Assembly (NCBI RefSeq): GCF_900169175.1
Contig: NZ_FXZM01000004.1
Location: 62,001-126,000 of the forward strand
Reading direction: 5' to 3'
Length of the DNA: 64,000 nt
Origin: Brevibacterium jeotgali
Lineage (GTDB): Bacteria > Actinomycetota > Actinomycetes > Actinomycetales > Brevibacteriaceae
Part shown: positions 34,804 to 43,300 of the stretch, piece after piece
How the letters are laid out: every line of letters begins with the position of its first letter
Numbering within the stretch: position 1 is the first letter of the stretch
The notes under the pieces: generated by a model
Told to the model about the DNA's origin: nothing
The model's database searches: none
Seen by the model: the letters and a program-made list of their open reading frames with translations, nothing else
Position numbers and translations under genes: made by a program

Positions 34804-35853
34804 ATGCGATTCGGTTACTGGACACCCGTCTACGGCGGCTTCCTCCGCAATGTGGAGGACGAGGGGATGCCTGCGACCTGGGACTACATCCGCAGGGTCA
34901 GCACCCTCGCCGATCGGCTCGGGTTCGAGCTCACGCTGGTCCCGGAGCTCTACCTCAACGACCGCAAGGGCCCGGAGGCTCCCAGCCTCGAGGCGTGGTC
35001 GCTCGCGACGGCGATCGCTGCCGTCACAGACGACCTCGAGGTCCTCACCGCGATCCGGCCGGGATATCACAACCCGCAGATCACCGCGAAGACTCTGTCC
35101 ACCCTCGCGGACATCTCCGGGGACCGCCTCTCACTCAACGTCGTCGCCGCGTGGTGGGAGGAGGAGGCCAGGCAGTTCGGAGGAGTCTTCCCCGCACACG
35201 ACGAGCGCTACGTCCACTGCAGGGAGTTCGTCGATGCGCTGCGCGGGCTGCTGTCGACGACTCCCTACAGCCAGCACGGCACGTACTTCACCTTCGATTC
35301 GACGGTCGTGGAGCCGAAGCCCGCCCAGCTGCCGAAGATCTACGCCGGCGGCGAGTCGGAGGGTGGCCGCGAATCGATCGGCGGGTTCGCGGATTCCTAC
35401 GTCACGCACGGGGGGACTGTCGAGGAGCTGCGGGAGAAGGCGGCTGACGTGAACGCCCGACGAACGCGTCTCCAGGGCGCTCCGTTCGAATCGATCGGCA
35501 TGAGCGCGTACGTCATCGTCCGCGACAGCGAGGCCGAGGCCCGCGCCGAGCTCGAGCGGATCACGACGATCGATCCGGCCTCGCCCGGCTACGCCTCGTT
35601 CGAGGAGTTCACACGGCATTCGAACCTCGACGTGGAGGTCTCCGCGCGCGAGTATTCGGTGGGGACCCGTGCGCTGAGACCGGAGCTCGTCGGCACTCCG
35701 GAGCAGGTGGCTGAGAAGATCCGCGCCTACCAGGACGCAGGAGTGAACCTCCTCCTCATCCAGGCGTCCCCCCTGCACGAAGAGCTCGAACGCATCGCCT
35801 CGGACCTCATCCCCCTGGTGAACGAGGACCGGGCGCACGCCCTGTCCGTCTGA
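34804..35853 (+). CDS. LLM-class flavin monooxygenase (SfnG/SsuD-like)
   Basis: A 349-residue luciferase-like monooxygenase: MRFGYWTPVYGGFLRNVED, GRLSLNVV-type strand (DRLSLNVVAAWWEEEARQFG), HDERYVHCREFVDALRG, FDSTVVEPKPAQLPKIYAGG and YVTHGGTVEELREK. The pattern is close to dimethylsulfone and alkanesulfonate monooxygenases. FMNH2-dependent C-S cleavage releasing sulfite or sulfinate is the likely reaction. ATG 34804 follows AGGAGA. Placed directly after metY, its product could be reduced elsewhere and assimilated. No flavin reductase gene is present in the window. Confidence 0.83.
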   Translation: MRFGYWTPVYGGFLRNVEDEGMPATWDYIRRVSTLADRLGFELTLVPELYLNDRKGPEAPSLEAWSLATAIAAVTDDLEVLTAIRPGYHNPQITAKTLSTLADISGDRLSLNVVAAWWEEEARQFGGVFPAHDERYVHCREFVDALRGLLSTTPYSQHGTYFTFDSTVVEPKPAQLPKIYAGGESEGGRESIGGFADSYVTHGGTVEELREKAADVNARRTRLQGAPFESIGMSAYVIVRDSEAEARAELERITTIDPASPGYASFEEFTRHSNLDVEVSAREYSVGTRALRPELVGTPEQVAEKIRAYQDAGVNLLLIQASPLHEELERIASDLIPLVNEDRAHALSV

Positions 35854-35890
35854 CCCCTGCACGACCCCCATGCTGTTCGAAAGGACCCTC

Positions 35891-36673
35891 ATGACCACGA
35901 CTGCCACGACTGCCACGACTGCCGCGACATCGACCAGCGTCGCGACGACCCCGATCTCGATTCCCGCCGGCGCGAATCCGCGCGGCACCGTCATCGTGCT
36001 GGCGGGCCGCGGAGAAGCGGCTCCCGTGTACACGCGCTTCGGCACCCGCATAGCGTCCGACGCGTACACGGTGCGCATCGTCACCGGAGCGGCGACCGCA
36101 CCCGCAGAGGCGAGCGACGCCGTGCGCGGTCTGCTCGCGGACGACGAGCTGCCGTCGCCGAAGTTCCTCGTGGGCTCCGATGCCGGCGGCGCGCTCGCTC
36201 TGCAGATCGCCGCCGCACGGCACGAGGACCGCGGTCCGGCCGGGGTCGTCGTCGCTGGGCTGCCGGAGCCGGGGGCCGCGGGCGCCCGTGCGGGATCCGG
36301 CCGCGGGGACGGGACGACCGACGTCGCGGCCGATGCCGAGGTGCGTTCGGCCTGCCCCGTGCACCAGAGCGTGCTCGCTGCACCCGGCAGCATCGCACCC
36401 GGCGCGCTCACGGATCCGCTCCCGGCCGACCTCGAGCTTCCGGCGCCGCAGTCGATCGGCGTTCCCGTCCTGGCCTTCTTCGGGGAGGCGGACTCCGTCA
36501 TCGACAGGGACGCGTCTGAGCGCTGGCTCTCGGAGGTTCCGCACGCAGAGATCCGGCGCACTGCCGCCGGTCTCCACGACGCGCTGAACGACCGCACGCA
36601 CCGCAGCGTGGCAGCCCGCATCGTGCTGTTCCTGGAGGACGCGAAGAACGGTGGCGAACCGCTTCTGCGGTGA
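35891..36673 (+). CDS. Alpha/beta hydrolase-like protein
   Basis: A 260-residue protein. A 25-residue Thr/Ala-rich N-terminus precedes the beginning of an alpha/beta-hydrolase fold (GTVIVLAGRGEAAPVYTRF). The elbow reads VGSDAGGAL, with Asp where a nucleophile Ser is usual (or Ser one residue earlier). A late VLAFFGEADSVIDRD and GLHDALNDRTHRS could supply Asp and His. Catalysis is therefore uncertain. ATG 35891 follows AAAGGA. It lies between the SfnG-like and BHMT-like genes in the same direction, so a role in organosulfur breakdown is possible. The same gene is often an accessory of LLM monooxygenases. Confidence 0.65.
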   Translation: MTTTATTATTAATSTSVATTPISIPAGANPRGTVIVLAGRGEAAPVYTRFGTRIASDAYTVRIVTGAATAPAEASDAVRGLLADDELPSPKFLVGSDAGGALALQIAAARHEDRGPAGVVVAGLPEPGAAGARAGSGRGDGTTDVAADAEVRSACPVHQSVLAAPGSIAPGALTDPLPADLELPAPQSIGVPVLAFFGEADSVIDRDASERWLSEVPHAEIRRTAAGLHDALNDRTHRSVAARIVLFLEDAKNGGEPLLR

Positions 36674-36731
36674 CGTCCCGACACCCACCGACCATGCCGA
36701 GAACATCCGTCCGACACCCGAGGAAGCAGAC

Positions 36732-37796
36732 ATGACTGCAACACCCGCGTCCACCACTCCCACACTCACCGAACGTCTCGACACGGGCCCCGTCATCATC
36801 GCGGAGGGGTTCCTCTTCGAGCTGGAGCGCCGCGGGTACCTCACCGCGGGTGAGTTCGTCCCCGAGGTCGCCCTCGAGTTCCCCGAGGCCCTCCGGTCCC
36901 TGCACGTGGACTTCCAGCGTGCGGGCTCGGACATCGTGGAGGCCTTCACCTACAACGGGCACCGGGAGAAGATGCGGGTCGTCGGCAAGGAGGACCTGCT
37001 GGAGCCCCTCAACCGCGCAGCCCTCCGGATCGCGCGCGAGGTCGCGGACAACCGTCCGGGTGACCTCATGGCCGGCAACATCTCCAACTCGAACATCTGG
37101 GATCCTGCGGATCTGCAGAGCCAGAAGGACGTCCGGTCGATGTTCGAGGAGATGGTGGGCTGGGCCGTCGACGAGGGCGCGGACATCATCATCGGCGAGA
37201 CGTTCTACTACGCGGGCGAAGCGCTCGCTGCGCTGGAGATCGCGAAGGCGAGCGGTCTGCAGGTCGTTCTCACGCTCGCACCGATGGCGTTCGAGGAGAT
37301 GGCGGACGGCGTGAGCGTCGTGGAAGCCGCCCAGCGCCTCGAGCAGGGCGGTGCCGATGTCGTCGGAATGAACTGCTTCCGCGGTCCTGACACTCTGCTG
37401 CCGTACATCTTCCAGATCCGGGAGGCGGTGTCCTGTCACGTCGGTGCGCTGCCCATCCCGTACCGGACGACGCAGGAGGAGCCGACGTTCTTCAATCTGA
37501 GTGATGTGAAGGCATCGGTTCCGGCTCCGCACGGGAGGACTTTCCCCACGGCGCTCGACCCGCTGTACGCCAACCGCTATGAGATCCGACGCTTCGCTGA
37601 GGAGGCGCACGAGGGCGGCGTGAATTACCTGGGCATATGCTGCGGCGCATCGCCCGTGCACATCCGCGAGGTCGCCGAGGCCGTGGGTCGGGTGACCGAC
37701 GCCAGCCGGTTCTCCGAGCGCATGGAGAACCACTTCATGTACGGCAGCAACGAGCGTCTGCCGGAGCACATCGTCGCGTTGGGAGACCGTGCCTGA
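36732..37796 (+). CDS. Homocysteine S-methyltransferase, betaine-homocysteine methyltransferase-like
   Basis: A 354-residue TIM-barrel enzyme. The three zinc cysteines are present: C215 in MNCFRGP and C303-C304 in GICCGASP. The start TGPVIIAEGFLFELERRGYL and SNSNIWDP-x-GVNYLG pattern resemble bacterial BHMT-like proteins. It should move a methyl group to homocysteine from betaine or a methylsulfonium donor, giving methionine. ATG 36732 follows GAGGAAG. With the GbcAB-like pair 12 kb upstream, betaine could be used in two ways: demethylation oxidatively and as a methyl donor. The specific donor is inferred, not shown. Confidence 0.83.
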   Translation: MTATPASTTPTLTERLDTGPVIIAEGFLFELERRGYLTAGEFVPEVALEFPEALRSLHVDFQRAGSDIVEAFTYNGHREKMRVVGKEDLLEPLNRAALRIAREVADNRPGDLMAGNISNSNIWDPADLQSQKDVRSMFEEMVGWAVDEGADIIIGETFYYAGEALAALEIAKASGLQVVLTLAPMAFEEMADGVSVVEAAQRLEQGGADVVGMNCFRGPDTLLPYIFQIREAVSCHVGALPIPYRTTQEEPTFFNLSDVKASVPAPHGRTFPTALDPLYANRYEIRRFAEEAHEGGVNYLGICCGASPVHIREVAEAVGRVTDASRFSERMENHFMYGSNERLPEHIVALGDRA

Positions 37797-37833
37797 GCCT
37801 TGACCGGCCCCCGGAGGGTGGCATACTCCACAC

Positions 37834-38286
37834 ATGAATGTTCCCCCGAACTTCTCGATCGTCACCCTGGGGGTCGCGGACGTCGCCGCTTCCGCCGTGT
37901 TCTACCGCGGGCTCGGGTGGGAGCAGCGCGGCGACCAGTCCGTGGGGATCACGTGGTTCCGGACCGCGGGCACCTGGATCGGGCTGTTCGGGTACGAGGA
38001 CTTGGCCGAGGACGTGGGGCTCGCAGCCGGCCCCGTGCCTCTGGCAGGGAGTGCTCCGGCGTACCGAGGCGTGACGCTCGCGCTGAACTTCGCGTCGGAG
38101 GCCGAAGTCGATGAGGCGATGTCGGAGGCGATCGCAGCCGGCGCCGTGCAGGTCAAGGAGCCGACTCGTGCCGAATGGGGCGGGTACTCCGGCTACTGGG
38201 CCGACCCCGACGGTCACCTGTGGGAGGTCGCCTACGCCCCGGGCATGCCCGCGCGGGACGACGGGACGATCGACGTCCCGCATTGA
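37834..38286 (+). CDS. VOC-family (glyoxalase/bleomycin resistance) protein
   Basis: A 150-residue protein with two beta-alpha-beta-beta-beta units: FSIVTLGVADVAASAVFYRGLGWE and a C-terminal WGGYSGYWADPDGHLWEVAY with the metal-ligand Glu. Metal-dependent lyase, dioxygenase or resistance roles are all possible in this fold. A TTGACC and CATACT pair spaced 16 bases (37800-37827) could be its own promoter, almost abutting the ATG. Confidence 0.82.
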   Translation: MNVPPNFSIVTLGVADVAASAVFYRGLGWEQRGDQSVGITWFRTAGTWIGLFGYEDLAEDVGLAAGPVPLAGSAPAYRGVTLALNFASEAEVDEAMSEAIAAGAVQVKEPTRAEWGGYSGYWADPDGHLWEVAYAPGMPARDDGTIDVPH

Positions 38287-38481
38287 CACGCCGCGGCTCG
38301 TGCGCCATCGTGAGGGCTGGCGCTGATCCAGCGCCCAGCTCGCGCACCGGCCCCAGCCCGGGCGCAGAGGCGAAGGGGAGCAGATCCTCGGATCACGGCA
38401 CGGATCCGTGCAGCACGGAATGCATGTGGACAGTCACGCGCCGTGCAGGCTGGGGATGCTTTCGGCGCGGGAAGACCGCAC

Positions 38482-38952
38482 ATGACCACGCACAGCGATT
38501 TCAAGAAGCTCGTCCGCGCCCGCATGGAGCGCACGGGTGAGAACTACACGAGCGCGCTCGCCGCGCTGAACCTCGATCGTGATGCCGCACGGGCCCAGCA
38601 CGAGCGACTCATCCGCTCCCATTTCGAAGACGGCCGCCTCGAAGACGGCCGTCTTCTGCGCATCCCTGCGCGCAGGCGACCGCGCTTCGCCGTCGTCCTC
38701 GAGCTGCTGGCCCGGTTCGAGCCCGGTGCGACCTACTCGGAGTCGCAGGTGAACGCGATCCTGCGTGAGGTCCACGAGGACGTCGCCCACCTGCGACGGG
38801 AGCTCGTCGACTATCGACTGCTGGAACGCGACAGCCGGGGGACGTACTGGGTGACTGCGACCGCACCCGTGCGCGACGCGAACGAGGCGCAGGAGACGGG
38901 GGACTGGGAGAGGATCTGGCTGCCGGAGTTCCTCGGCGGGGCGCAGCGCTAG
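38482..38952 (+). CDS. DUF2087-domain protein
   Basis: A 156-residue protein. Residues 55-130 hold the DUF2087 pattern: RLLRIPARRRPRFAVVLELL, FEPGATYSESQVNAIL and DVAHLRRELVDYRLLERD, ending in TYWV. The domain is thought to be winged-helix-like and often accompanies regulators. ATG 38482 is chosen because the preceding 13 codons lack coding character. The last 4 bases overlap the end of metI on the other strand. A 12-base direct repeat (GAAGACGGCCGCCTC/GAAGACGGCCGTCTT, 38626-38655) encodes the tandem FEDGRLEDGRL. Confidence 0.75.
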   Translation: MTTHSDFKKLVRARMERTGENYTSALAALNLDRDAARAQHERLIRSHFEDGRLEDGRLLRIPARRRPRFAVVLELLARFEPGATYSESQVNAILREVHEDVAHLRRELVDYRLLERDSRGTYWVTATAPVRDANEAQETGDWERIWLPEFLGGAQR

Positions 38953-39626
38953 CGCCGGAGCACCTTCTTCGCGCTCCAGTTGCCCAGCATCTGCAGCGAC
39001 TGGACGAAGACGATGACGACTGCGACGGCGAGCCAGGTGACCTCGGGCCGGAAGCGGTTGTAGCCCTCGACGATCGCGAAGTTGCCGATGCCGCCGCCGC
39101 CGATGATCCCGGCCAGCGCGGACATGTCCGTGAGCGCGATGATCACGAATGTGTAGCCCAGGATCAGCGGTCCCAGAGCCTCGGGCAGCATCACCGTGAG
39201 GACGATCCTCAGCCGTGTGGCACCCATGGCCCGCGCCGCCTCGATGACGCCGGGGTCGATCGAGACCAGGTTCTGCTCGACGATGCGTGCGATCGCGAAC
39301 GTCGAGGCCCAGATCATCACGAAGACCACCGCATCATTGCCGATTCCGCTCCCGATGACCGAAATGGTCAGCGGCTGCAGTGCGGCGATGAGGATGACGA
39401 ACGGGATCGGCCGGATGAGGTTGACCACGAAGTTCGCGAGCAGCCAGACGGGCCGGCTCGCCAGGAGGCCGCCTTCACGCGTGGTGTAGAGGGTCAGGCC
39501 GATCACCAGTCCGATGATGCCGCCGAAGACGAAGGCCCAGGCGACCATGTAGATGGTGTCGCCGATCGCCTCCAGGAGGGCCGGGCCGATGTAGCCCCAG
39601 TCGAGGTTCCGGTACGTGTCGATCAT
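38949..39626 (-). CDS. metI: Methionine ABC transporter permease MetI
   Basis: A 225-residue permease with about five membrane segments. The MetI hallmarks are IRPIPFVILIAALQPLT and the coupling loop EAARAMGATRLRIVLTVMLPEAL. It is the last gene of a metQNI operon, with overlapping ATGA junctions. It forms the channel for D- and L-methionine. Confidence 0.93.
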   Translation of the reverse strand: MIDTYRNLDWGYIGPALLEAIGDTIYMVAWAFVFGGIIGLVIGLTLYTTREGGLLASRPVWLLANFVVNLIRPIPFVILIAALQPLTISVIGSGIGNDAVVFVMIWASTFAIARIVEQNLVSIDPGVIEAARAMGATRLRIVLTVMLPEALGPLILGYTFVIIALTDMSALAGIIGGGGIGNFAIVEGYNRFRPEVTWLAVAVVIVFVQSLQMLGNWSAKKVLRR

Positions 39627-40651
39627 CCGTGCACCTCCTGCACCTGTCCGGCATCCGCGAGTGCGGCGAGGAACCCGTCCACGGATGGCTGCGGACCGTT
39701 CACTGCGACCGTCAGCAGGCCGTAGGAAGCGTTCTTGGTCGTGTTCATGCCGCCGTGCACGATCTCGAAGGACACCCCGTGGGACGCGGCACGGCCCAGC
39801 ACACTGCTCATGGCGGTGGAGTCCTGGAGGGAGATGGTCACCAGACGTCCCTCGGTGGACTGGCGGATCCGCTGCACGTCCTCGGAGGTCGGGCGATCCT
39901 TGAGGGCCGCGCCCACGAATCCCGCCTTCCGATCCTCACGCGGATTGGAGAAGATGTCGTAGACCCGGCCCGATTCGACGATCCGGCCGCGGTCCATCAC
40001 CGCCACCCGGTCGGCGATCGATCGGATGACCTCCATCTCGTGAGTGATCGCGAGGATGGTGATCCCCAGGTCCTCGTTCGCCCGTCGGAGGAGGCTGAGC
40101 ACCTCGGCCGTCGTGCTGGGGTCCAGGGCGGAGGTGGACTCGTCGGCCAGCAGGATGTCGGGCTCCGCAGCGAGCGCTCGCGCGATGCCGACGCGCTGCT
40201 TCTGCCCGCCGGACAGCTCCTCCGGGTACTGCTCGGCCTTGTCGGACAGGCCCACGAACTCGAGGAGCTCCTCGACGCGCTCTCGCCTCCTGGCTCTGCT
40301 CCACCCGGCGACCTTCAGCGGATAGGCCACATTCCCGGAGACGTTGCGGGAGCGGAAGAGATTGAACTGCTGGAAGACCATGCCGATGCGCGAGCGCACT
40401 GCGGGCAGCTTGGACTCGGCCATCGACGAGATCTCGTGGCCCAGGACGCGGACCGATCCTGAGGTGGGCCGCTCGAGTCCGTTGACCATCCGGATCAGCG
40501 TGGACTTCCCCGCGCCGGAGAAGCCGATGATCCCGTAGATCTCACCGCGGTCGACGTGCAGTGACACATCGTCGACCGCGGTGACGGCCTTCTCACCCTT
40601 GCCGAAGGTCCGGGTGACGTCCCGGAACTCGATGAGGGATTCCGGCATCAC
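39623..40651 (-). CDS. metN: Methionine ABC transporter ATP-binding protein MetN
   Basis: A 342-residue ATPase. Walker A GFSGAGKST, signature LSGGQKQRVGIARA, Walker B ILLADESTSALD and H-loop ITHEM are clear. The C-terminal ~90 residues form a NIL/ACT-like domain (GRLVTISLQDSTAMSSVL), which in MetN binds methionine and inhibits transport. It overlaps its neighbours by ATGA at both ends, as expected for a tightly coupled importer operon. Confidence 0.94.
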   Translation of the reverse strand: MMPESLIEFRDVTRTFGKGEKAVTAVDDVSLHVDRGEIYGIIGFSGAGKSTLIRMVNGLERPTSGSVRVLGHEISSMAESKLPAVRSRIGMVFQQFNLFRSRNVSGNVAYPLKVAGWSRARRRERVEELLEFVGLSDKAEQYPEELSGGQKQRVGIARALAAEPDILLADESTSALDPSTTAEVLSLLRRANEDLGITILAITHEMEVIRSIADRVAVMDRGRIVESGRVYDIFSNPREDRKAGFVGAALKDRPTSEDVQRIRQSTEGRLVTISLQDSTAMSSVLGRAASHGVSFEIVHGGMNTTKNASYGLLTVAVNGPQPSVDGFLAALADAGQVQEVHG

Positions 40652-41571
40652 TCGCCCTCGGCCTCGGAGGAGTCCTGCAGAGACGCCTCGTACTCCTCCA
40701 GCGCCGAATCGACCCGATCGAGCTCTGCATCCACCGGGACCGAGGTGTCCTCGGAGAGGTCAGCGGCGGATTCGAGAACGCGTTCGTCGTGGTACAGCGC
40801 CGCGATCTCCCGCAGTGCCTCGTCGTCGCGGTCCTCGGCGCGGACGACGAAGCCGTTGACGTACGGGAACGCCTCGTCGTCGTCCGGGTCGTCCGAGAAG
40901 AGCGCAGTATTGGGATCGAGGCCCGCGTCGGAGCTGAAGCTGTTGTTGATGACCGAACCCTCGACGGACTGCAGAGCGTTGACGGTCTGGGCCGCGTCGA
41001 CGGGCTGGACGGAGACCGTCGAAGCCTCTTCGTCGATATCGGCCGGACGCGGCTCAGAGACCTCGTTCTGCAGGGTGACGAGACCCGCGGCCACGAGCAC
41101 ATTGATGCCGCGTGCCTGGTTGATCTCGTCATTCGCGATCGCGACCTCGTCGCCGTCCTGGAACTCGTCCACGGAGTCGTAGGTCTCCGAGTAGATCGGC
41201 AGGGGCACGATCTCCGTGGTGCCGATCATCGTGAGGTCGTCGTCGTTGGCGACGTTGTAATTGGCCAGGTATGCGATGTGCTGGAACCAGTTGGCGTCGA
41301 GGTCGCCGTTGCGCAGCGCAGGGTTGGGCTGGTTGTAGTCATCGAAGTTGATGATCTCCACGTCGTATCCGAGCTCGTCTTCGGCGAGCTGGGCCAGCAG
41401 ACGGTTGGTCTCCTGCTCGGCGGTGACGCCGATGCGGATCACGTCGTCATCCGCCTCGGCGCCTCCTCCGAAGACGGAGCAGCCGGCAGTCAGCGAGAGT
41501 GCGGCGGCGGCCGAGACCGCAAGGGCGACGCGGCGCCGAAGGTGCGAGTTCTTCCGGGGCGATGTGTGCAT
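40648..41571 (-). CDS. metQ: Methionine-binding lipoprotein MetQ (NlpA family)
   Basis: A 307-residue lipoprotein. The lipobox is LTAGC (Cys about 31). The NlpA fold shows IRIGVTAEQETNRLL, VEIINFDDYNQPNPALRNGDLDANWFQH and NDEINQARGINVL. The C-terminus is very acidic. It captures methionine outside the membrane. It is the first gene of metQNI and its leader region holds two hairpins (41615-41679), so the operon may be controlled in its untranslated leader. No SAM-riboswitch core was found. Confidence 0.9.
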   Translation of the reverse strand: MHTSPRKNSHLRRRVALAVSAAAALSLTAGCSVFGGGAEADDDVIRIGVTAEQETNRLLAQLAEDELGYDVEIINFDDYNQPNPALRNGDLDANWFQHIAYLANYNVANDDDLTMIGTTEIVPLPIYSETYDSVDEFQDGDEVAIANDEINQARGINVLVAAGLVTLQNEVSEPRPADIDEEASTVSVQPVDAAQTVNALQSVEGSVINNSFSSDAGLDPNTALFSDDPDDDEAFPYVNGFVVRAEDRDDEALREIAALYHDERVLESAADLSEDTSVPVDAELDRVDSALEEYEASLQDSSEAEGE

Positions 41572-41614
41572 GACGAAGTCTCCTTGTGCTGGCCGTGCCA
41601 GAGCAGGTGTGTAC

Positions 41615-41679
41615 GGCTGCTGAGTGGCAGCCCGGGCTGTTCGACAGAAGAGCGCTGCGGACGGACGTGCGCAGCGCTC
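41615..41679 (-). promoter_or_regulatory. Hairpins in the metQNI leader; divergent intergenic region
   Basis: The 412-base gap between metQ and glsA contains two inverted repeats on the metQ side: 41615-41620 with 41627-41632, and a perfect 10-bp pair, 41650-41659 with 41670-41679. On the glsA side three imperfect 15-base repeats (about 41927-41965, GACCAGnAGCAC units) precede its ribosome site. I recognise no known riboswitch. The rest of 41680-41926 shows nothing clear. Confidence 0.45.
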
Positions 41680-41983
41680 GGTTCATTCCGACGTGGGAAG
41701 ACGATAGCCACCGAGTGGCGGCTGTGCGAGGTGGCTGCCGCGATTCGTCACATTCCGGATCGTCCGCACCGTGCGCCGCCCCCTGCCCCGCCCGCCTGCG
41801 TCCAGAGCGCGTCCGAAGCGACGCAGCGACGGAAGGTGCAACGATGGAGACGATGTCCGTCGCGCAGGTCGAGGACCTCACGCTCGATCGGCCTTCGCAT
41901 GCACCCGTGTCGTGAACCGACCAGCAGCACTCCGACCAGAAGCACCCCGACCAGCGTCCGCCCGATCTCCGAGGAGAGGCACG

Positions 41984-43222
41984 ATGCGCACACCGATCCC
42001 CGACTATCTGACAGACCTCCTCGACGACCTGCGCGACGATCACAGCGGGGCCGTCGCGGACTACATCCCCGCACTCGGAGCAGCAGATCCGGAGCTCTTC
42101 GCGATCGCACTCACCACCGTCGACGGCCGCACGTACGCCGTGGGCGACTGCGACGCAGAGTTCTCCATCCAGTCGATGTCGAAGCCGTTCGCCTATGCGG
42201 CGGCGATCGCTGATCGCGGTGAACGGACCGTGCTGGACCACGTCGGGGTCGAGCCCTCGGGCGAAGCCTTCAACGAACTCTCACTCGAAGCGGACACCCA
42301 TCGCCCGAAGAATCCGATGATCAATGCGGGCGCGATCACCGCCCATCATCTCCTGGTGGGTCCGGACGCGACGAAGGACGACAGGTCTGCGCGCGCAGTC
42401 GAGTTCTTCTCATCGCTCGCCGGACGTCCCCTCACGATCGACCAGCAGGTCCTCGAGTCCGAGCTGGGCGCGGCGGACCGCAACCTCGCACTCGCTCACA
42501 TGCTGAGGAGCTACGGGGTGCTGCGCGGCGACCCGCACGACATCGTCGCAGGCTATACCGCGCAGTGCTCGATCTCCGTCACGGTCCGTGACATCGCGAT
42601 GATGACGGCGACGCTTGCGGCAGGAGGAGTCCATCCTGCGACCGGCGAGCGGATCGTTCCGCGCGCGATCGCGCGACAGACCCTGGCAGTGATGGCAGCG
42701 GCGGGGATGTACGACGCCGCAGGGTCCTGGTTCGCGGAGGTCGGCATCCCCGCGAAGAACGGTGTCTCCGGCGGACTGCTGGGGGCGCTTCCGGGGCAGG
42801 TGGGGATCGGTTCGCTGTCCCCGCGCCTCGACTCCCACGGCAGCAGCGTGCGGGGCATCCGCGCGTTCCGTCGACTGTCTGCGGACATGGGACTCCACCT
42901 CATGGAAGCGGAGGCGGCCGGGCGGAGCGCTCTCAGAGATGTGTACGAGGCAGAGGGAGCGACTGTCCTGGAGCTGCAGGGCACCATCCGATTCCCCGGC
43001 GCCGAATCGGTGCTGCACCACCTGCAGGAGCACGGTCCGACGACAGCGGAGGTCGTGATCGACGTGCAGCGCGTGGACGCGTTCACGGACGTGGGTCGTC
43101 GGATGGTCCTGGAGGGTGTCCGTCGTCTTCGCCTGGACGGGCGCCGCGTGCGCATCTGCGATCCGGACGGCGTCCTGCCGCTCGCCGAGGGAGGCGCGGG
43201 GGCAGGTCACGCAGGAGCCTGA
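41984..43222 (+). CDS. glsA: Glutaminase with C-terminal STAS domain
   Basis: A 412-residue serine-dependent beta-lactamase-like glutaminase. S64-M-S-K67 is the catalytic Ser/Lys (EFSIQSMSKPF), followed by PKNPMINAGAI, CSISVTVRDIAMM and AKNGVSGGLLG, all diagnostic. Residues ~310-400 form a STAS domain (ATVLELQGTIRFPGAESVL), as in many actinobacterial glutaminases. It converts glutamine to glutamate and ammonia. ATG 41984 follows GAGGAGAGG; the longer frame upstream is not coding. Confidence 0.93.
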   Translation: MRTPIPDYLTDLLDDLRDDHSGAVADYIPALGAADPELFAIALTTVDGRTYAVGDCDAEFSIQSMSKPFAYAAAIADRGERTVLDHVGVEPSGEAFNELSLEADTHRPKNPMINAGAITAHHLLVGPDATKDDRSARAVEFFSSLAGRPLTIDQQVLESELGAADRNLALAHMLRSYGVLRGDPHDIVAGYTAQCSISVTVRDIAMMTATLAAGGVHPATGERIVPRAIARQTLAVMAAAGMYDAAGSWFAEVGIPAKNGVSGGLLGALPGQVGIGSLSPRLDSHGSSVRGIRAFRRLSADMGLHLMEAEAAGRSALRDVYEAEGATVLELQGTIRFPGAESVLHHLQEHGPTTAEVVIDVQRVDAFTDVGRRMVLEGVRRLRLDGRRVRICDPDGVLPLAEGGAGAGHAGA

Positions 43223-43300
43223 CGGCACCGGGACGACTCAGCACCGGGCCGACTCAGTACCGAACGACAGCGGGTCCCGATCCGCCGCGACATGCTCCTC

